DNA of 64,000 nucleotides from an uncultured Alistipes sp. (GCA_949283205.1 CASDSD010000028.1:1-64000), one strand, 5' to 3'. Numbered from the stretch's first letter, positions 28,212 through 37,745 are shown. Notes: generated by a model from the letters alone, not told the origin. Program-made: numbers and translations.

Positions 28212-28237
28212 CGGGCATCGGTGAATGCCCGTTTTTT
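28212..28237 (+). terminator. Intrinsic terminator after the barrel gene
   Basis: CGGGCAT and ATGCCCG form a 7-bp stem around CGGTGA, followed by six T (28232-28237). Confidence 0.9.
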
Positions 28238-28293
28238 GTTTACGGTTACGACCCTGCCGCTGGCGGTATTATACTATTGATAAGGTGAATGTT

Positions 28294-29076
28294 ATGAAAA
28301 TGTTGCGGAATCTGTTGCTGCCGAGTGCGGCAGCCCTGTTTCTGGCGGCGCTGCCGTGCGGGGCTGTGACGGCGCAGCCCGTGGAGCGGGCGCCGCGCGT
28401 GGCTCTGGTATATACGGTCACCACGCCGGAACTCAAGGCCGACGTCGAGAGGTCGGTGCGGCAGAGTGTCGGGAAGGATGTCGAGCTTCTGGTCTACGAA
28501 ATCCCGGAGGCCTTCGAGGAGATACGGGATGCGGGGTATGTCACGCCGCATGCCGCGGCGCGTGTCGTCGCGACATACATGCAGGCCGTGGAGGATGGCG
28601 CCGATGCCGTGTTGAGCATCTGCTCCACGGTTGAGGATGTGGCCTACAGCATGCAGGAGACGGCGCGCTTCATCGGTGTGCCGATAGTGATGGTCAACGA
28701 TGCGATGTGCCGCGAGGCGGTGCGCGCGGGCGGTACCGTGGCCGTGGTGTCGACGTTTCCCTCGTCTTTGGCGCCCACGCTGCGGACGCTGGAGCGCGTG
28801 GCACGCGAGGCGGGACGCCGCATGGCGATACGCGGAGTTGTCATCGACGGCGGCTTCGGCATGGAGCGCGGGCGGTTCGAGCGGCAGCTTGCGGAGCGTA
28901 TAGCCGCCGAGGCTCCGGATGCCGACGTGGTGATCTTCACGCAGGGGTCGATGGCATATGTCGCCGGCAGCGTGGCGCGGCAGCTGGGAGTGCGCGTGCT
29001 GTCGAATCCCGTGCCCAGTGCCGATGCCGTGGCGGCGGCGCTGGCGGCAAAGGGGTTTGCCGTCGGGAAGAGATGA
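28294..29076 (+). CDS. Exported Asp/Glu-racemase-like protein
   Basis: The 260-residue product starts with a hydrophobic leader (LRNLLLPSAAALFLAALPCGAVTAQ) that looks like a cleavable signal peptide. The rest is like the aspartate/glutamate/hydantoin racemase superfamily. It has VALVYTVTTPELK, the AVLSICSTVEDVA segment with Cys110, IVMVNDAMCREAV, GTVAVVSTFPSSLAPT and DVVIFTQGSMAYVA. The second catalytic cysteine normally found in the last motif is absent, replaced by TQGSMA. Racemases are usually cytoplasmic two-cysteine enzymes, so both export and the missing cysteine are odd. It may be a binding or altered-activity member. It stands alone between two terminator or promoter regions. Confidence 0.75.
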   Translation: MKMLRNLLLPSAAALFLAALPCGAVTAQPVERAPRVALVYTVTTPELKADVERSVRQSVGKDVELLVYEIPEAFEEIRDAGYVTPHAAARVVATYMQAVEDGADAVLSICSTVEDVAYSMQETARFIGVPIVMVNDAMCREAVRAGGTVAVVSTFPSSLAPTLRTLERVAREAGRRMAIRGVVIDGGFGMERGRFERQLAERIAAEAPDADVVIFTQGSMAYVAGSVARQLGVRVLSNPVPSADAVAAALAAKGFAVGKR

Positions 29077-29144
29077 TCTGATATCCGGTGGGCATTACGG
29101 TGCCGGCCGAAGGCGTGCCGTGACAGATTATGGAGCCGGAAAAT

Positions 29145-29175
29145 TTTGATTTCTGGATATTAACGTCTATCTTTG
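29145..29175 (+). promoter_or_regulatory. Complete promoter of rplY-pth
   Basis: TTTG (29145-29148) and TATCTTTG (29168-29175) are separated by 19 bases. The leader to rplY is about 125 bases. Confidence 0.85.
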
Positions 29176-29309
29176 TCCCCGATTTCAGGCATGATGGGAG
29201 AGGCCGGGCCGCGGTTTTGTCGGGCCGTTGCGTGCAACGCACAGGGCGGACATGCGGTCGGAGTCCCTTGAGTAATGCCGCAGGTAATAACATTTAAGTA
29301 CACTACAAG

Positions 29310-29870
29310 ATGAAAACACTTCAGCTCAAAGCAGTGAAGCGTGCCGATTTCGGCAAGAAGGCCGCCAAGGCTTTCCGTCGCGAGGGCCAGGTGCCCTGCA
29401 TGATCTACGGCGGTGGCGAGGAGATCGCATTCACCGTAGACGCCAAGGAGGTAAAGCCTCTGATCTACACTCCCAATTCGTATATCGTCGAGCTTGACAT
29501 CGACGGCAAGGTCGAGAAGGCCGTAATGCGCGAGGTGCAGTTCCACCCCGTACGCGAGCAGATCCTTCACATCGACTTCTACCGTGTGCAGGAGGGCAAG
29601 CCCGTCGCAATAGCCGTGCCCGTACGCCTGAGCGGTACCGCCGAGGGCGTGAAGGTGGGTGGCAAGCTGGCTCTGTCGGCGCGCAAGCTCACCGTGAAGG
29701 CTCCCGTTGACAAGCTGCCCGACGAGGTGGTTGTGGACGTAACCCCGCTGAAGGTGGGCCAGACGATCTTTGTCGGCGACCTGAAGTTCGAGGGTCTGAC
29801 CTTCGTTACCCCCGCCACGACGGCCGTCTGCGCAGTGCGCGTAACGCGTGCAACGCGCAGCCAGCAGTAA
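29310..29870 (+). CDS. rplY: 50S ribosomal protein L25/CTC family
   Basis: L25 binds 5S rRNA. At 186 residues this is the long CTC form, with the N-terminal L25 domain (VPCMIYGGGEEIAFTVDAKE, then QFHPVREQILHIDFYRV) and a C-terminal beta domain (VPVRLSGTAEGVKVGGKL, later LPDEVVVDVTPLKVGQTI). It is followed after 24 bases by pth, the usual pair. Confidence 0.96.
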   Translation: MKTLQLKAVKRADFGKKAAKAFRREGQVPCMIYGGGEEIAFTVDAKEVKPLIYTPNSYIVELDIDGKVEKAVMREVQFHPVREQILHIDFYRVQEGKPVAIAVPVRLSGTAEGVKVGGKLALSARKLTVKAPVDKLPDEVVVDVTPLKVGQTIFVGDLKFEGLTFVTPATTAVCAVRVTRATRSQQ

Positions 29871-29894
29871 TCTGGCGCATAATCCGAGAAACGG

Positions 29895-30458
29895 ATGAAA
29901 TATCTGATCGCAGGACTGGGGAACATAGGCGCCGAGTACGCCGATACCCGTCACAACATCGGATTCAGAGTGTTGGATGCCTTGGCCGAGGCATCCAACG
30001 TCTCTTTTACGGCGGGACGGTACGGCTCTACGGCGACGCTGCGCCACCGCGGGCGCACGGTGATCCTGCTCAAGCCGTCGACTTACATGAATCTCTCGGG
30101 CAAGGCGGTGCGTTACTGGATGGAGCAGGAGAAGATCCCCATCGAGAACCTCCTGGTCATATCGGACGACATAGCCCTTCCGTTCGGCGAGCTGCGCATG
30201 CGCAAGAAGGGCAGCGCGGGGGGACACAACGGCCTGAAGAATATCGCGGAGCTTCTGGGGCGCGAGGACTGGGCCCGCATGCGTTTCGGTATCGGGGGCG
30301 ACTTCGCCCGCGGCGGGCAGGTGGACTATGTGCTGGGACACTGGACCGACGAGGAGCGTGCGGCGCTGCCCGAACGGCTGAAGGTCTTCGGCGAGGCGGC
30401 GTTGTCGTTCGTGGCCGTGGGGCCCGACCTTACGATGAACGCCTTCAACAAGAAGTAG
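29895..30458 (+). CDS. pth: Peptidyl-tRNA hydrolase
   Basis: Pth cleaves peptidyl-tRNA released by stalled ribosomes. The 187-residue protein has the family motifs: [18 protein letters not shown] with the catalytic His in [16 protein letters not shown], and the [19 protein letters not shown] to AGGHNGLKN block. It shares the rplY promoter and ends before a bidirectional terminator. Confidence 0.97.
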   Translation: MKYLIAGLGNIGAEYADTRHNIGFRVLDALAEASNVSFTAGRYGSTATLRHRGRTVILLKPSTYMNLSGKAVRYWMEQEKIPIENLLVISDDIALPFGELRMRKKGSAGGHNGLKNIAELLGREDWARMRFGIGGDFARGGQVDYVLGHWTDEERAALPERLKVFGEAALSFVAVGPDLTMNAFNKK

Positions 30459-30492
30459 CGGACGCAGGAGGCATCCCGGGCGTGGATAACGG

Positions 30493-30525
30493 AAGGCGGC
30501 GGCACCGGATGGTGTCGCCGCCTTT
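30493..30525. terminator. Bidirectional terminator between pth and the YitT gene
   Basis: AAGGCGGCGGCACC (30493-30506) and GGTGTCGCCGCCTT (30511-30524) form a long stem with one G-T mismatch and a GGAT loop. It is flanked by A on one side and T on the other, so it can serve both convergent genes. Confidence 0.8.
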
Positions 30526-30546
30526 GTCATATATGGGTATGAAGCG

Positions 30547-31455
30547 TCAGATTTTGCTCAGGGCGTCGAATCCCTTGCCGTAGACACCCATTACGGAGCC
30601 CATGGTGATGAAGGCGTTCTGGTCGACGCGCTTGGCGATCTTGAGGATCATCGAGGCGTCGCGCTTGCGGCATACGACCATGACTATCTTGCAGCTGTGC
30701 TGCGTGTACCATCCCATGCCGTCGATAAGCGTGACACCGCGGTGCGCCTCGTTGTTTATGGCTGTTGCGATGTTCTCGTAGTCGTTGCTTATGATCATGA
30801 TCTGGCTCGACTGCTGGCTTCCGGACTGTATCAGGTCGACCGTATATCCGTATACCGCGACCATGATGTAACCGTAGATGACGGTTGCGATACCCGATGC
30901 GAGGTCCGAGGCGAAGAAGAGCGAGCAACCTATGATGACGAAGTCGCCGGCGATGACGATACGGCCGTAGCTTACCGTGCGGTATTTGTTTATTATCATA
31001 GCGACGATATCGGTGCCGCCGGTGGAGCCGCCCTGCGCGAAGCACATGGCCACGCCGATACCGGCGATTATGGCGCCGAGGATCACGAGCAGGATATTGT
31101 GCGAGTCGATGCTCTGGGTGTATATCTCAAGTATGTTTTCGGGCAGGACCATGCTCCACATGTCCATGGTGATGGAGAGGATTATGATGCAGTAGATGGT
31201 CTTGATTCCGAAGTTCCATCCCACGATGAATCCCGCTATGAGCAGCAGGATGACATTGACGATGAAGACGAACTGTCCGATGGAAATGGCGGGGATCATG
31301 TGGTTGAGCAACATGGAGAGACCTGTGGCGCCGCCGCCCATACCTCCTGCGGGGATGATGCAGGCCACCCATCCGAACGAGTACAGCAACATGCCTATGG
31401 CCATCATGAAGTACTCCTTTACTGCCGTCAGAATCGTGTTGAGTGTGATTTTCAT
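30547..31455 (-). CDS. YitT family membrane protein
   Basis: The 302-residue protein has five to six membrane segments, starting LKEYFMMAIGMLLYSFGWVA-like near residue 15. It carries the glycine-rich GGMGGGATGLSMLLN and QGGSTGGTDIVAMIINKY motifs. A C-terminal DUF2179 domain (MVVCRKRDASMILKIAKRVD) follows. This is the YitT/DUF161 layout. The function of the family is not established. It is a single-gene unit with its own complete promoter. Confidence 0.9.
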   Translation of the reverse strand: MKITLNTILTAVKEYFMMAIGMLLYSFGWVACIIPAGGMGGGATGLSMLLNHMIPAISIGQFVFIVNVILLLIAGFIVGWNFGIKTIYCIIILSITMDMWSMVLPENILEIYTQSIDSHNILLVILGAIIAGIGVAMCFAQGGSTGGTDIVAMIINKYRTVSYGRIVIAGDFVIIGCSLFFASDLASGIATVIYGYIMVAVYGYTVDLIQSGSQQSSQIMIISNDYENIATAINNEAHRGVTLIDGMGWYTQHSCKIVMVVCRKRDASMILKIAKRVDQNAFITMGSVMGVYGKGFDALSKI

Positions 31456-31534
31456 GGTTGTATTTGCTTATACATTGTAACCGTCATGCGGTTTTTCGCT
31501 GTTAATTTCTATCCTATTTCTCCAGAATTCGCCG

Positions 31535-31566
31535 CAAATATAATATAAGGTGCGGGTTTTGACAAA
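31535..31566 (-). promoter_or_regulatory. Complete promoter of the YitT-family gene
   Basis: On the minus strand TTTG (31566-31563) and TATATTTG (31542-31535) are separated by 20 bases. The leader is about 73 bases. Confidence 0.85.
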
Positions 31567-31632
31567 TTTATTTTCCCCCTTGCGCAAAATATTGCCGCAG
31601 ACGGTGCGTGCGGGGTTGCGCGGGGCGGGAGT

Positions 31633-32601
31633 TTACCTTGCGGAGGGCGCTGCTTTTGGGGCAGTGTCGCAGAGGTCGCCCTGGTGTACGTCGAGCTGTT
31701 CGAGGCGCCGGTCGAGCATCGCGAGCAGAGTCTCGTTGCGTATTAGTCCCCACCCCGGGGTGTGGTGGAAGCGTGGAGGGGCCTCGCCGGCGAAGCGCTC
31801 CACGACGATGTCGGGGCGCAGGCGGCGCAGGATCCCGATGAAGAGGTCGATGTACTCCTCGACGCTCCAGAAGCGGAACCGCTCGGGGTGTGCGTCGTAC
31901 TCGGCGGCAAGGGCGGTGCCGCGGAAGAGCTGCAGCTGGTGGAACTTGACCGTAGTGAGCGGCAGGGCGTTAATCTCGGCCGTGCGCTCCAGGAGCATCC
32001 GCTCCGACTCTCCGGGCAGGCCGAGGATGAAGTGAGCGCCGGTGTGTATCCCGCGCTCGGCGGTCATGGCGATGGCGCGTTGCGCCGCGGCGAAGTCGTG
32101 GCCGCGGTTTATGCGGCGCAGGGTCTCGTCCGAGGTGGACTCCACGCCGTACTCTATGGCGACGTAACGGTCGCGGGCTATCGAGGCGAAGTAGTCGAGC
32201 TTCGGCTCGTCTACGCAGTCGGGGCGCGTGCCGACGACGATGCCGGCGACAAGGGGGTGTGCGAGCGCCTCGTCATAGAGCCTCCGCAGATACTCCAGCG
32301 GGGCGTATGTGTTGGAGAATGATTGGAAGTAGACCAGAAAACTCCCGGCGGTGCGGTAGCGTCGGCGGTGGAACTCGATTCCTTCGTCTATCTGCCGCGC
32401 GACGCTCTTTGCGGGGGTGCAGTAGGAGGGGGTGAAGGCGGCGTTGTCGCAGAAGGTGCAGCCTCCGCGGCCGAGGGTGCCGTCGCGGTTGGGGCAGGTG
32501 AAGCCTGCGTTTACGGCCACCTTCTGTACTCGGTGTCCGAACGTGCGCCTGAAGTAGACGGCATAGCTGTTGAATCTGCGGTTATCGCCCCAGGGGTACA
32601 T
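31633..32601 (-). CDS. TIGR01212-type radical SAM protein, YhcC-like
   Basis: The 322-residue protein has the iron-sulfur motif CPNRDGTLGRGGCTFC near the N-terminus, with the wider cysteine spacing typical of the YhcC/TIGR01212 family. It also has VGTRPDCV, VAIEYGVES and THFILGLPGE-type segments (here GAHFILGLPGESERM). Its substrate is not established in the family. It is divergent from the thioredoxin-fold lipoprotein gene and has its own -7 box. Confidence 0.92.
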   Translation of the reverse strand: MYPWGDNRRFNSYAVYFRRTFGHRVQKVAVNAGFTCPNRDGTLGRGGCTFCDNAAFTPSYCTPAKSVARQIDEGIEFHRRRYRTAGSFLVYFQSFSNTYAPLEYLRRLYDEALAHPLVAGIVVGTRPDCVDEPKLDYFASIARDRYVAIEYGVESTSDETLRRINRGHDFAAAQRAIAMTAERGIHTGAHFILGLPGESERMLLERTAEINALPLTTVKFHQLQLFRGTALAAEYDAHPERFRFWSVEEYIDLFIGILRRLRPDIVVERFAGEAPPRFHHTPGWGLIRNETLLAMLDRRLEQLDVHQGDLCDTAPKAAPSAR

Positions 32602-32682
32602 ATTGAGTGCGGATAGTCCTGTTTATGCGGATAGTCCCGGCCGGTGGTTCTGCCTGCGGCGGCATGCGCCGCGCTGCGGATG

Positions 32683-32690
32683 CAAATGTA
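32683..32690 (-). promoter_or_regulatory. Promoter -7 box of the radical SAM gene
   Basis: TACATTTG on the minus strand fits TAnnTTTG, about 80 bases upstream of the start codon at 32601. Confidence 0.5.
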
Positions 32691-32745
32691 GCCAAACAAT
32701 CTCTAAAATCGGGACCTGTGGGCGGAAATGTCGCAAATAAATTCC

Positions 32746-32753
32746 TATATTTG
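32746..32753 (+). promoter_or_regulatory. Promoter -7 box of the thioredoxin-fold lipoprotein gene
   Basis: TATATTTG fits TAnnTTTG, 23 bases before the ATG at 32777. No clear -33 box was seen. Confidence 0.6.
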
Positions 32754-32776
32754 TCTGTATAATCAACCATCGCGTT

Positions 32777-34678
32777 ATGAAGAAGAAGATCGCTTTTGCG
32801 GCGGCTTTGGCTGTCCTGTTGTTTGCCGTGTCGTGCGGCCCGCGCTACAAATGTGTGGAGAACCCGTTTATCGAGTCGTCCAACACCATGACGATCGACA
32901 TCTCGAAGGTGGAGCTGACCGATACGGCAGCCATCCTCCATGCGGATGCCTATTTCCATCCGCACTATTGGATCAAGATCAGCTCGGAGTCCTACCTGCA
33001 GGCCGACGGCAGGAAATATGCCCTGACGGGTACGCAGGGGATCGACGCCGACTCTCTGTTCTGGATGCCCGACTCGGGCGAGGCCTCTTTCGTACTCGTG
33101 TTCGAGCCTCTGCCGCGCGGCACGCGGTCGGTTGATTTCATCGAGTCGGACTGCGACGACTGCTTCAAGCTCTTCGGCATCGACCTCACGGGGAAGAATG
33201 TCGGCGGTGTGCCGAAGGATATCCCCGCCGAGGCGGTGCGCGCGTCGGAGACGCTGCCCGAAGAGTTGCCCGCGCCGCAGTTCAAGGTCGGGGAGACGGT
33301 GGTGCGGCTGCACCTGTCGGGTTATCGCAGGGAGCTGGCCAACGAGGCCAATATCTATCTCAATACCCTGCTGGAGGGTCAGCAGCCATATACGGCGGCG
33401 ATAGACCCCGAGACGGGCGTGGCCGAGTTCCGTTTCTGGCAGTACGGCCCCGCGAAGGCGTTGATAAGTGTGGGTACGGTTAACTGTTCATTGTGGCTTG
33501 CCCCGGGTGAGCAGACGGACATATATGTCGATATGCGGAATACCGGCCGCCGTATCATGTCGCGCCGTGCGGAGAAAAAGGGGCTGCCGCAGCCCGGGGA
33601 TACGCCTTCGTGCTATGCGACGGGTAGCTATGCGTCGCTGCTGTCGCCCTCCTTATCGTCGGATGCATACTACGGTATGGACCTTTATACGGGGCTGTTC
33701 GCCGACTACAGGATGACGGCTGCCGAATATGCGCGCCATGTCGTCGATCTCTACAAGTCGCTTGCCGACAGCATCTCGCACAGCGACCTGCCAGCAGTGG
33801 GCAAGGAACTTTCACTGGTTAACCTGCGGCAGGAGGCGGTTGTGGCCATGGCGGCGGGCGACGATCTGCGCGAGCATAACTACAGGTCGCTGACCGATAA
33901 TTGGGATTACGGCAAGCCGTTGGATGTGAAGATCGACCCGCTGACGGCCGAAAACCGTGCGGAGCTGTGCAAGCTGTTCGATGTGGCGGACCCGAAACTG
34001 CTGATGGGCGACGGGATGTTGGACTATGTGGTGTTGCTTGCGGATGGCGGTATCGCATGGCCCGAGGAGGCGGGCATCGGCGAGAGTTTCGCCGCCGACC
34101 TAAAGAAGGCGATGCCTCTGGTCTCGAAGGCTGTCAATGCCGCCTTGACGGACGACGATCTCAAGACGTTGGAGGGGCTGCGCGACCCCTTCTGTCGTGA
34201 GGCGCTGATGAAGATGCAGGAGAATATGCTAGCGCGGCTGAAGGAGGCCGAGGGTCGTGCCGTGGTCGAGCCGACGCCCGACGTGGCCGTGGAGAAACTC
34301 TTCGATGCGATCATCGCACCGTATAAGGGTAAGGTTGTATTCGTTGACTTCTGGAACACGTGGTGCGGCCCCTGCCGTGCAGCCATCAAGGCTGTCGAGC
34401 CGCTGAAGTCGGGCGAACTGAAGAGCGACGATCTGGTGTGGATATATATCGCCAACGGGACCTCGCCCATCGTGACTTACAAGGAGATGATCCCCGACAT
34501 ACGGGGCAAGCACTTCCGCCTGAACGACGAGCAGTGGATGTACCTGTGCGATAAGTTCGGCATCGACGGCATCCCGTCGTATGTTGTGGTGGAGAAGTCG
34601 GGCAAATACGGCCTGCGCAACGACCTGCGCGACCACGACAGGTTGAAGAGCGAACTGAAGAGGATGATCGGAGAATAA
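32777..34678 (+). CDS. Thioredoxin-fold lipoprotein, TlpA-like
   Basis: The 633-residue protein has a lipoprotein signal (KKKIAFAAALAVLLFAVSC). A large middle part of about 500 residues has no clear known domain. A C-terminal thioredoxin fold has the redox motif WCGPC at about residues 528-532, in FVDFWNTWCGPCRAA, and a cis-proline IDGIPSYVV. It should sit in the periplasm or at the outer membrane and work in disulfide chemistry. Large TlpA-like proteins of this kind are common in Bacteroidota and their partners are mostly unknown. It ends before a strong terminator. Confidence 0.88.
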   Translation: MKKKIAFAAALAVLLFAVSCGPRYKCVENPFIESSNTMTIDISKVELTDTAAILHADAYFHPHYWIKISSESYLQADGRKYALTGTQGIDADSLFWMPDSGEASFVLVFEPLPRGTRSVDFIESDCDDCFKLFGIDLTGKNVGGVPKDIPAEAVRASETLPEELPAPQFKVGETVVRLHLSGYRRELANEANIYLNTLLEGQQPYTAAIDPETGVAEFRFWQYGPAKALISVGTVNCSLWLAPGEQTDIYVDMRNTGRRIMSRRAEKKGLPQPGDTPSCYATGSYASLLSPSLSSDAYYGMDLYTGLFADYRMTAAEYARHVVDLYKSLADSISHSDLPAVGKELSLVNLRQEAVVAMAAGDDLREHNYRSLTDNWDYGKPLDVKIDPLTAENRAELCKLFDVADPKLLMGDGMLDYVVLLADGGIAWPEEAGIGESFAADLKKAMPLVSKAVNAALTDDDLKTLEGLRDPFCREALMKMQENMLARLKEAEGRAVVEPTPDVAVEKLFDAIIAPYKGKVVFVDFWNTWCGPCRAAIKAVEPLKSGELKSDDLVWIYIANGTSPIVTYKEMIPDIRGKHFRLNDEQWMYLCDKFGIDGIPSYVVVEKSGKYGLRNDLRDHDRLKSELKRMIGE

Positions 34679-34714
34679 CCTTGAAATATCGGATGCGCGC
34701 CATCCTCGCGTCGG

Positions 34715-34735
34715 GAGCCCCTTCGGGGGCTCTTT
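34715..34735 (+). terminator. Intrinsic terminator after the thioredoxin-fold gene
   Basis: GAGCCCC (34715-34721) and GGGGCTC (34726-34732) enclose a TTCG tetraloop and are followed by three T. The T-run is short but the stem is strong. Confidence 0.75.
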
Positions 34736-34780
34736 GAATCGATACCGCCCGGGTGTGGTTGCGGGAGAGATGTTTTGCCT

Positions 34781-37039
34781 ATGATGTATGCCGACATAGT
34801 ACTGCCTTTGGCCCAGCCGGCCTATTCGTTTGCCGTGCCCGAGGGCGTGGAGCTGCACTGCGGCGATGCCGTGGCGGTGCAGTTCGGGCAGCGCTATATC
34901 TATACGGGCATAGTGTGGCGCCTGCACGGGACGCGCCCTGCCGTCAAGCGTGTCAAGAGCGTCGGGCGGCGCCTCTATGACGTGCCGCTGCTGGACGAAC
35001 GGCAGATGCGCTTCTGGGAGTGGGTCGCCGAATACTACATGTGTACGCTGGGCGAGGTTATGCGCATGGCGCTGCCGTCGATGGCCAAGCCTCGCGGAGC
35101 CACCGAGGAGGAGTTCTCGGCCGAAGTGTTCCGCCCGCGCACGGAGCAGTATGTCGCCCTGGCGGCGGCGTGGCGCGACGGGAAGGCTCTGGCGGCGGAG
35201 TGCGACCGAATACGGCGGCGCGCGCCGCGCCGCTGCGAGGCCCTGGAGGCGATAGCGTCGTTCGGTGAGGAGGGGCGCGATGCGGACGGAGCGGTGCCGC
35301 GCCGCCTGCTCGACATCGACGGGACGATACTCGCCGCTCTGCGCAAGGCGGGATATGTCGAGGTTACGGATCGTGAGCGTCATGCGGAGCGCGGGGGACA
35401 TCCTCTCTTCGCGCCGCCGCGCCTGACCGGGGCGCAGGGCCGCGTGGCGGGGGAGATACGCGCCACATGGGCGTCGGGCGTGACGACGCATCTGCTGCGG
35501 GGCGTCACGGGCTCGGGCAAGACGGAGATATACATGAACCTTATGGCCGAGGTGCTGTCGGCGGGGGGCGACGTGCTGATGCTGGTGCCCGAGATCGCCT
35601 TCACGGCGCAGCTGGTGGAGCGGATGGAGCGGGTCTTCGGCAGCCGCGTGACGGCCTACCACTCGAAGCTGACGGTGCTGCGCCGCACGGAGACATACAT
35701 GCGGCTGCTGCACGGCGAGGGGGGCGAGCTGGTCGTGGGGACACGCTCGGCGCTCTTCCTTCCGCTGCGCCGCCTGCGGCTGGTGGTGGTCGACGAGGAG
35801 CATGACGCGAGCTACAAGCAGAGCGACACGGCCCCGCGCTACAACGCGCGCGACTGCGCCGTGGTGCTGGCCTCGATGACGGGGGGACGCGTGCTTTTGG
35901 GCAGCGCCACGCCGTCGTTGGAGAGCTATGCCAACGCCCTGTGGCACAAGTACGGATATTCGGTGCTGGGAGAGCGTTACGGCGGGGCGCGGCAGCCCGA
36001 CATAGTTGTCTCGGACACCATGCGCGCCGTCAAGCGCGGTGAGCGGCGCGGCCACTTCAATATCGAACTCATCCGGGCCATGGAGCAGGCGCTGGGCCGT
36101 GGCGAGCAGGTTATGCTTTTCCAGAACCGGCGCGGTTTCTCGCCCTTCGTCTCGTGCCGCGAGTGCGGGTGGACGATGCGCTGCCCCCATTGCAACGTGA
36201 CGCTCACGATGCACAAGGTGTCGGGGCGCATGGAGTGCCACTACTGCGGCTATACGGCTTCGGTGCCGCGCACATGCCCGCAGTGCGGTACGGCGGATCC
36301 CGCACCGATGGGTTTCGGCACGGAGCGCGTCGAGGAGCGTATCGCGGAGCTCTTTCCCGAGGCGCGGGTGTCGCGCCTGGACCGCGACACCTCGACGTCG
36401 GAGAGCGCCTATAACCGCATAATCAAGGACTTCGAGTGCGGGTGCAGCGACATCCTGGTCGGCACGCAGATGATAACCAAGGGGTTCGACTTCGGGCGCG
36501 TGTCGGTGGTAGGGATCCTCAATGCCGACAATCTCCTGAACGGTCCCGACTTCCGCTCCTCGGAGCGTGCCTTCCAGCTCATGATGCAGGTTGCGGGGCG
36601 TGCGGGCCGCCGCGAGACGGGCGGCACGGTGGTGATACAGACGTCGGAGCCGGAGAATCCCGTCGTGGGGTGGGTTGCGGCGGGCGACTACGAGGCTATG
36701 GCACGCAGCGAGCTGGCCGAACGCCACGCCTTCAGCTATCCGCCCTATTCGCGTCTGATACGCCTTACGCTGCGCGAGCGCGATGCCGTGCTGCTGCGCG
36801 ACGGCGCCGTGTGGCTGGCCTCGGCGCTGCGCGAGAGCTTCGGGCGGAGGGTCTTCGGGCCTGTGTCGCCGCCCGTGGACCGCGTGCGCGAGGTCTTCAT
36901 CGTGCAGATCATGCTCAAGATCGAGAGCGGCCGTCCCATGTCGCGGGCACGGGAGCTGCTGCGGGCGGCGCTGTCGCGCATCTCTGCGGACGAACGGCTG
37001 CGTCGTATAAACATTGCGGTGGATGTGGACGTTCAGTGA
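34781..37039 (+). CDS. priA: Primosomal protein N', replication restart helicase
   Basis: PriA reloads the replisome at stalled forks. The 752-residue protein has an N-terminal DNA-binding domain. The helicase core has Walker A GVTGSGKTE near residue 241 and the DEEH box in VVVDEEHDASYKQSD. The zinc part is CRECGWTMRCPHC...CHYCGY...CPQCG, eight cysteines in all. ATG 34781 is preferred over an upstream TTG at 34775. The comF start codon lies inside its end, 17 bases of overlap, so both genes are probably translated together. Confidence 0.96.
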   Translation: MMYADIVLPLAQPAYSFAVPEGVELHCGDAVAVQFGQRYIYTGIVWRLHGTRPAVKRVKSVGRRLYDVPLLDERQMRFWEWVAEYYMCTLGEVMRMALPSMAKPRGATEEEFSAEVFRPRTEQYVALAAAWRDGKALAAECDRIRRRAPRRCEALEAIASFGEEGRDADGAVPRRLLDIDGTILAALRKAGYVEVTDRERHAERGGHPLFAPPRLTGAQGRVAGEIRATWASGVTTHLLRGVTGSGKTEIYMNLMAEVLSAGGDVLMLVPEIAFTAQLVERMERVFGSRVTAYHSKLTVLRRTETYMRLLHGEGGELVVGTRSALFLPLRRLRLVVVDEEHDASYKQSDTAPRYNARDCAVVLASMTGGRVLLGSATPSLESYANALWHKYGYSVLGERYGGARQPDIVVSDTMRAVKRGERRGHFNIELIRAMEQALGRGEQVMLFQNRRGFSPFVSCRECGWTMRCPHCNVTLTMHKVSGRMECHYCGYTASVPRTCPQCGTADPAPMGFGTERVEERIAELFPEARVSRLDRDTSTSESAYNRIIKDFECGCSDILVGTQMITKGFDFGRVSVVGILNADNLLNGPDFRSSERAFQLMMQVAGRAGRRETGGTVVIQTSEPENPVVGWVAAGDYEAMARSELAERHAFSYPPYSRLIRLTLRERDAVLLRDGAVWLASALRESFGRRVFGPVSPPVDRVREVFIVQIMLKIESGRPMSRARELLRAALSRISADERLRRINIAVDVDVQ

Positions 37040-37745
37040 CATAGTGGCCGATGCGGCGTCGCTCATCTTCCCGCGTACGTGCCCCGTATGCGGAGAGCCT
37101 CTGGCGCGCAACGGCGGCGTGGTGTGTACGATGTGCCAGATCACGGCGCCGTTGACGAATCTGTGGCTCGAGCGTGGCAACGTCATGGAGCAGCGCTTCT
37201 GGGGACAGCTTCCCGTCGAGGCGGCTTCGGCCTTTCTATGGTTTGTCGAGGGGAGTGCCTGGCGCGGCACGGTGCATCGTTTCAAGTATTCGGGTGCATG
37301 GCGCACGGCCTACGAGCTGGGGCGGTGGTACGGGGCCTGCATGAAGCAGGGCGGCCTCTACGATACGGTCGATGTCGCGGTGCCTGTGCCCTTGCATACG
37401 CGGCGCCTGCTCATGCGCGGGTACAACCAGTCGGAGCATCTGGCCGAGGGTATCGCCCGCGAGCTGGGCATAAAGGTCGAGCGGGGATGCCTGCGCCGCC
37501 ATCGCTACAACCCGAGCCAGACGACGCGGTCGTCGCGCGAGCGATGGGAGAATGTCGAAGGGGCCTTCTCTGTACGCCGTCCCGAGCGGTTGGCGGGGCG
37601 TCATGTGCTGCTCGTGGACGATGTCTTCACCACGGGTGCGACGATGATCTCGTGCGGCAATGCGATCATCTCCTCGGTCGGGGATGTGCGGTTGAGCGTG
37701 GCGGCTCTTGCTGCACCGCGCAACAGATTGGGCATAAGGGAGTAA
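37023..37745 (+). CDS. comF: ComF family phosphoribosyltransferase-like protein
   Basis: The 240-residue protein has a zinc-binding N-terminus (CPVCGEPLARNGGVVCTMC) and the C-terminal PRPP-binding motif VLLVDDVFTTGATM. ComF proteins handle incoming single-stranded DNA in natural transformation in species where it has been tested. ATG 37023 is chosen; an upstream TTG at 37014 is possible. It overlaps priA by 17 bases and is followed by dnaB. Confidence 0.92.
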   Translation: MWTFSDIVADAASLIFPRTCPVCGEPLARNGGVVCTMCQITAPLTNLWLERGNVMEQRFWGQLPVEAASAFLWFVEGSAWRGTVHRFKYSGAWRTAYELGRWYGACMKQGGLYDTVDVAVPVPLHTRRLLMRGYNQSEHLAEGIARELGIKVERGCLRRHRYNPSQTTRSSRERWENVEGAFSVRRPERLAGRHVLLVDDVFTTGATMISCGNAIISSVGDVRLSVAALAAPRNRLGIRE

